This document shows, piece by piece, positions 60,489-64,000 of a stretch of 64,000 nucleotides of DNA. Every line of letters begins with the position of its first letter. Position 1 is the stretch's first letter. The notes under the pieces are model-generated. The model saw nothing but the letters and a program-made list of their open reading frames with translations, ran no database searches and was not told where the DNA came from. Origin of the DNA: a bacterium (GTDB lineage: Bacteria; Myxococcota_A; Bradymonadia; UBA7976; UBA1532); assembly GCA_030427205.1 (NCBI GenBank), contig JAUHXC010000044.1:1-64000 (forward strand), read 5' to 3'. Position numbers and translations under genes: made by a program.

Positions 60489-61502
60489 TCAGCCGAGCAG
60501 CTCATCGAGGGTCCGGGCGGTGAAGAGGCGCCCGGTCCAGCGGTCGAGGGTGTCGCTGTCGGCGGCGTCGAGGCGGGCTCGGGTCGCTGCGTCGGGCTCG
60601 CCGAAGCGGTCGGTGAGGAGGCGCAGCAGCATGGCGAGTTGCCCCTGGCGGCGGCCGCGCTCGATGCCTTGCTCGATGCCCTGTTCGATGCCTTTGGCGA
60701 AGCCCCGTGCTTCGCCGCGGGCCTCCAGACGTTCGGCGGTGGTCATGACGGCCTCCTTGACGGCGGGCGGCACTCGATGGGCGATGCGCTGCTCGACGGT
60801 GCCGGTCTGCAACTCGCTGACACGATAGATATAGTAGAGCGACTGTACGACGGCGTCGACCGCGCCGGGGATTCGGGCGACCGCTACGAGGTGCTCGATC
60901 AGGCGGTCGAGGGCGGCCGGCTCTTCGAGGCGATGGCGGTTGCGCAGCATCAACAAGCCGGCCGTGGTCAGGGCGACGCGAGTCGACGTCTCGATCTCGT
61001 CGTCGGTGGTGCGGTTGAGGTCGTCGAGCAACAGCCGCAGGCGGGGCAGATGCGGGTCCAGCGCTTGGGCCAGCGCGTCGGGCAGGTCGAGCAGGTCACG
61101 CAGGTCGAGCGGCGCGGTCCACGGGCGCTCGCCATGATACAGCACCAGCGGCAGGATGGCGGGCAGCCGGGTTGCCTGCGGGTGGTCGCGGCGCCAGCGC
61201 TCCCAGATGCGCACCATGTAGACCAGCGCGCGGTAGGGCATCAGCCCGTCGGGCGACGACTGGTGCTCGAGCAGGACGAAGACGAAGCCCTCGCGGCCGT
61301 CGATGCGGGCGCGGAAGACGAGGTCGGCGCGGCGGTCGGTGAGGTCTGCGCCGACGAACTCGGTGGGCAACGGCTCGAAGCTGTCCCAGTCGATGTGCGC
61401 CCGGGCCGCAGGCGGCAGCAGGCGGCGGACCACGTCGGCGGAGACCTCGGGTCGGCCGAAGAGGCTCTTGAAGAGCGCGTCGTGCGGGTTGGATGGGCCC
61501 AT
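60489..61502 (-). CDS. Rpn/YhgA-type PD-(D/E)XK nuclease
   Basis: Predicted 337-residue protein of the Rpn recombination-promoting nuclease (PF04754, transposase_31) family. The typical start PHDALFKSLFGRPEVSADVV leads to ADLVFRARI and FVFVLLEHQSS, which carry the Asp, Glu and Gln of the nuclease core (D-E-Q in place of D-ExK). LPLVLYHGERPW follows. Near the C-terminus are tandem GIEQ units (GIEQGIEQGIERGRRQG). Rpn proteins cut DNA and promote RecA-independent recombination; many behave like mobile or defence-associated genes. Leftward, isolated. Confidence 0.88.
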   Translation of the reverse strand: MGPSNPHDALFKSLFGRPEVSADVVRRLLPPAARAHIDWDSFEPLPTEFVGADLTDRRADLVFRARIDGREGFVFVLLEHQSSPDGLMPYRALVYMVRIWERWRRDHPQATRLPAILPLVLYHGERPWTAPLDLRDLLDLPDALAQALDPHLPRLRLLLDDLNRTTDDEIETSTRVALTTAGLLMLRNRHRLEEPAALDRLIEHLVAVARIPGAVDAVVQSLYYIYRVSELQTGTVEQRIAHRVPPAVKEAVMTTAERLEARGEARGFAKGIEQGIEQGIERGRRQGQLAMLLRLLTDRFGEPDAATRARLDAADSDTLDRWTGRLFTARTLDELLG

Positions 61503-62012
61503 GCCGGGGGACTACGGGACGAGGGTCGTCGTCTGTCCGCAGGCGCATGTTTTTGGGGAGGCAGGGCGCCGCTCATTGAGATAGCCGAGGCTGTGGGCAT
61601 GTGGGCAGCCCGCGGGGTTGTCCGAAGCCTGTGGGCAGACCAAAACGCTGTCCACAGGGTGGCATGTCGACGGCCCGCGAATCTTCCACGGGCTCGCGCA
61701 GGCCGGGTCGGGCACCCCTCACGCCGGAAGCTCATGCCTTCAGGGGCGCCGCCTGCGCGGCCGGGTTCGGGCGGGCCGCGCGGATACGATGGCCGAGCGC
61801 GCGGCGCCGCGCAGGCCCCACAGATGGACGGGGCCATGCCGCCTCTTCGGCCTGGTGGGTCATTCGGCGGTGAATGGCTTCATGCCCGACCGCCCCGGGT
61901 CCGCCGGACGGTCCACGGCTGCCGCCGCCGACGGCACACCGAGCGCTGCCTCGGGTGACGTCCCGGCGGCGCCGGTTGATCCCGTCGGCGGTTGTTGGCA
62001 CAACTGCGGGCC
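61503..62012. promoter_or_regulatory. 510-bp gap between divergent genes
   Basis: This gap holds the promoters of the Rpn gene (leftward) and the activator (rightward). It contains TGTGGGCA twice (61592 and 61630 regions) and several GCCTGTGGGC-like words, but no clear consensus. No gene is supported. Confidence 0.4.
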
Positions 62013-63656
62013 ATGTCCGATACCCCCCAACGCGACGCCCCCCAGCGCGACGCCCCCCAGCGCGACCCTGCCCGACCCGGCGCCTCCGACACCCCCGACC
62101 CGACCGAGCGCCCGCCCGGCCGCGACCGCCGGCACGCCGAGACCCGGCTGCTGTATCGCATCACCAAGGCGCTCAACGATCAGACGGTGCGCTTCGAAGA
62201 CGCGCTGCACGCGACCGTCGAGCACCTCGCCGACTATGGCTACCGCCGCTGTGCCATCTCGCTGCGTGATCCGGCCACCGGCGAGGTGCGCATGGAGGTC
62301 TCGCGCGGGCTGTCGCTGGCCGAGCGGCAGCGGGGGCGGTTCCGGCCGGGGGAAGGCATCATCGGCCGGGTCTTCGACTCGGGCGAGGCCGAGGTGCTGC
62401 CCGACCTGGAGGCCGATCCGCGGTTTCTCGATCGCACGCGGGCCCGGGGGCGCGTCGACGCGGGCAAGCTGGCCTATATCTGCGTGCCCATCCCATCGCT
62501 GCGCCGGGAGCTCTTGGGGACCCTCAGCGGCGACGTGCCCGATGGCACCAGTGATGACCTGCAATGGGATCGCCGGCTGTTGACGGTGGTGGCGACGCTC
62601 ATCGGCGAGGCGGTGCGCCAGTGGCGCGACGAGCGGGAGGAAGAAGAGGCCCGGGACGTCGAGGCCGAGGTGCCGCTGCCGCCGCTGCCGCCGCTGACCC
62701 GGGCGCTGGTGGGCAGCAGCCGGGCGATGGAGGAGGTCAAGGCCCATATCCGCCAGGTGGCGCGGGCCGACGTGACGGTGCTCGTGCGCGGCGAGAGCGG
62801 CACCGGCAAGGAGATCGTGGCCCGGGCGATCCACGACGCGAGCCTGCGGGCCGGCGGGCCGTTCGTGAGCGTCAACTGCGGCGCCCTGCCCGAGCATCTC
62901 ATCGAGAGCGAGCTGTTCGGCCATACCCGCGGAGCCTTCACCGGGGCCCACACCGCGCGCGCCGGGCGCTTCGAGACGGCCAACGGCGGCACCCTCTTTC
63001 TCGACGAGATCGGCGATCTGGCGCTGCAGCTGCAGGTGCGGCTCTTGCGGGTCTTGCAGGAGGGCGAGCTGTATCGGGTCGGCGAGGACGCGCCGCGGCG
63101 GGTTGACGTGCGGGTCATCGCGGCGACCCATCGCGACCTCGAGGCGCTGATGGCTCAGGGGCGCTTCCGCGAAGACCTGTACTATCGGCTCAATGTCTTC
63201 CCGGTGTATGTGCCGCCGCTGCGTGAGCGCAAGAGCGATGTGACGGTGCTGGCCGATCACTTCGTCGAGCGTCACGCGCGCGCGCAGGGCTCGACGGTCA
63301 ATCGCATCAGCACGCCGGCGATCGATCTGATGACCAGCTATCACTGGCCGGGCAATGTGCGCGAGCTGGAGAACTGCATCGAGCGGGCGGTGCTGCTGAC
63401 CCGCGACGGGGTCATCCGCGAGCATCACCTGCCGCCGACGCTGCAGACGGGCAACTCGTCGGGCACGACGCGCACCGGCTCGCTCGAGGCGATGATGATG
63501 GCCCACGAGCGGGAGATCCTCGTCGAGGCGATGAAGAACGCCGAGGGCAATATGAGCGAGGCGGCGCGCATGCTGGAGACGACGCCGCGCATCCTGGCCT
63601 ATCGGCTCAAGAAGCACGGGCTGCACGCCCGGCTGGCGGTGCGCCGCAAGCGCTGA
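62013..63656 (+). CDS. Sigma-54-dependent transcriptional activator with GAF domain
   Basis: Predicted 547-residue NtrC-family activator from the ATG opening MSDTPQRDAP. Residues about 45-205 form a GAF domain (RITKALNDQ, GIIGRVFDSGEAEVLPDL). The AAA+ domain has Walker A GESGTGKE (260-267), the sigma-54-contact loop GAFTGA (307-312) and Walker B LFLDEI (328-333). The C-terminus carries a Fis-type helix-turn-helix (GNMSEAARMLETTPRILAYR). It lacks a phospho-receiver, so it is probably controlled by ligand binding to the GAF domain, as NifA is. A 15-bp repeat encodes PQRDA three times at the N-terminus. Confidence 0.95.
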   Translation: MSDTPQRDAPQRDAPQRDPARPGASDTPDPTERPPGRDRRHAETRLLYRITKALNDQTVRFEDALHATVEHLADYGYRRCAISLRDPATGEVRMEVSRGLSLAERQRGRFRPGEGIIGRVFDSGEAEVLPDLEADPRFLDRTRARGRVDAGKLAYICVPIPSLRRELLGTLSGDVPDGTSDDLQWDRRLLTVVATLIGEAVRQWRDEREEEEARDVEAEVPLPPLPPLTRALVGSSRAMEEVKAHIRQVARADVTVLVRGESGTGKEIVARAIHDASLRAGGPFVSVNCGALPEHLIESELFGHTRGAFTGAHTARAGRFETANGGTLFLDEIGDLALQLQVRLLRVLQEGELYRVGEDAPRRVDVRVIAATHRDLEALMAQGRFREDLYYRLNVFPVYVPPLRERKSDVTVLADHFVERHARAQGSTVNRISTPAIDLMTSYHWPGNVRELENCIERAVLLTRDGVIREHHLPPTLQTGNSSGTTRTGSLEAMMMAHEREILVEAMKNAEGNMSEAARMLETTPRILAYRLKKHGLHARLAVRRKR

Positions 63657-63696
63657 AGGCGGCGCCCGGGCTGGCTCGTATTACACCGCCATGACA

Positions 63697-63730
63697 CCGC
63701 CACCCTGTGGCCCCTTGGGGTCTTTCGGTC
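63697..63730 (+). terminator. Weak hairpin after the activator gene
   Basis: GGCCCC-TT-GGGGTC followed by TTTCGG lies about 50 bp after the activator stop. The stem is short and the U-run brief, so termination is uncertain. The next gene starts about 50 bp later. Confidence 0.35.
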
Positions 63731-63778
63731 GGTGCGCGTCGTGCCTATGATGCGGCGGCTCGATCCCAGGAGGCCGCA

Positions 63779-64000
63779 ATGGCGTTGAGAGAGACGGACG
63801 ACATCGTGCAGCGGGCGCTGACGCTGGGTCTGGTGGGCCCAGAGAAGCGACGCCTGCTGCTCGAAGGCCTGCCGATGGGCTTCGTCTACAGCCTGCCGAC
63901 GGTGAGCCGGCCGATCGATCAGCTGCGCTTCGACCTGATGGAGCTGGGGCGGACACCGCGCTTGATCGGGCTGGCCGGTCCGCCGCTGGCGGTCTGGCTG
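63779..64000 (+). CDS. N-terminus of an effector-associated (death-like) domain protein, cut by the window end
   Basis: The first 74 residues are visible, from the ATG at 63779 with AGGAGG upstream. The pattern IVQRALTLGLVGPEKRRLLL, then EGLPMGFVYSLPTVSRPIDQ, then LRFDLMELGRTPRLIG and PPLAVWL resembles the small helical effector-associated domains (bacterial death-like domains) found at the N-termini of STAND NTPases, caspase-like peptidases and kinases in bacterial conflict systems. The effector part lies outside the window, so its type is unknown. Confidence 0.55.
   Translation, partial: MALRETDDIVQRALTLGLVGPEKRRLLLEGLPMGFVYSLPTVSRPIDQLRFDLMELGRTPRLIGLAGPPLAVWL

Noticed and set aside
60489..61502. 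An active insertion-sequence transposase
   Set aside because: The family was once called transposase_31, but these are Rpn nucleases; no terminal inverted repeats or target duplications were seen.

Overview
The window is about 70% GC and reads as a Myxococcota-type genome, probably Polyangia or Bradymonadia. The evidence is a giant lipoprotein with MopE-type and thrombospondin type 3 repeats, a Ser/Thr kinase fused to a formylglycine-generating-enzyme (FGE) domain, a GAF/sigma-54 activator, and a type VI secretion cluster. The taxonomic call is inference from gene content, not from a marker gene.

Positions 1-19,412 are the right-hand part of a tailed prophage. From left to right it holds a tail/baseplate hub-like gene (952-4110), a leftward XRE regulator plus lipoprotein (4111-4889), three small overlapping rightward genes (5075-5981), a leftward three-gene operon of unknown function (5988-7697), small genes, a sigma-region-4-like regulator (8727-9422), small and large terminase, a DUF935-like portal, a protease/scaffold gene with extra N-terminal domains (13666-15573), decoration and major capsid proteins, and a repeat-rich fibre-like protein ending at 19234. 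The prophage stops at a 3' half of a tRNA-Phe gene (19362-19412) followed by a strong terminator. This suggests tRNA-Phe integration, with the intact tRNA and the integrase left of the window.

Two families of short non-coding sequence recur across the prophage: GTCCCG...CGGGAC inverted repeats, mostly with about 20 bp between arms, and a 33-bp element that sits at or just before start codons. In two places they occur as a tandem pair upstream of a gene, much like the start-associated sequences of cluster K mycobacteriophages.

Positions 19,413-23,276 hold a decayed transposase-like fragment, a long-chain acyl-CoA ligase and a receiver-like protein without a phospho-acceptor Asp. Positions 23,277-38,015 are a leftward T6SS locus in the order tssJ-K-L-M-A, tssB-C, hcp, tssE-F-G. 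ClpV, VgrG and PAAR are not in the window. A divergent gene (38,288-39,082) encodes a TssJ-like lipoprotein with two extra membrane segments. It is followed by a 12.7-kb gene for a 4,232-residue lipoprotein (39,234-51,932).

The rest is chromosomal signalling and metabolism: an HD-domain phosphohydrolase, two overlapping cyclic-nucleotide-binding proteins, an acyltransferase, an FMN-dependent alpha-hydroxy-acid oxidase, an orphan lipoprotein, the kinase-FGE fusion, an Rpn-type PD-(D/E)XK nuclease, a sigma-54 activator and, cut by the window end, a protein starting with what looks like an effector-associated (death-like) domain. Long antisense ORFs throughout are shadows of high GC and are left out.
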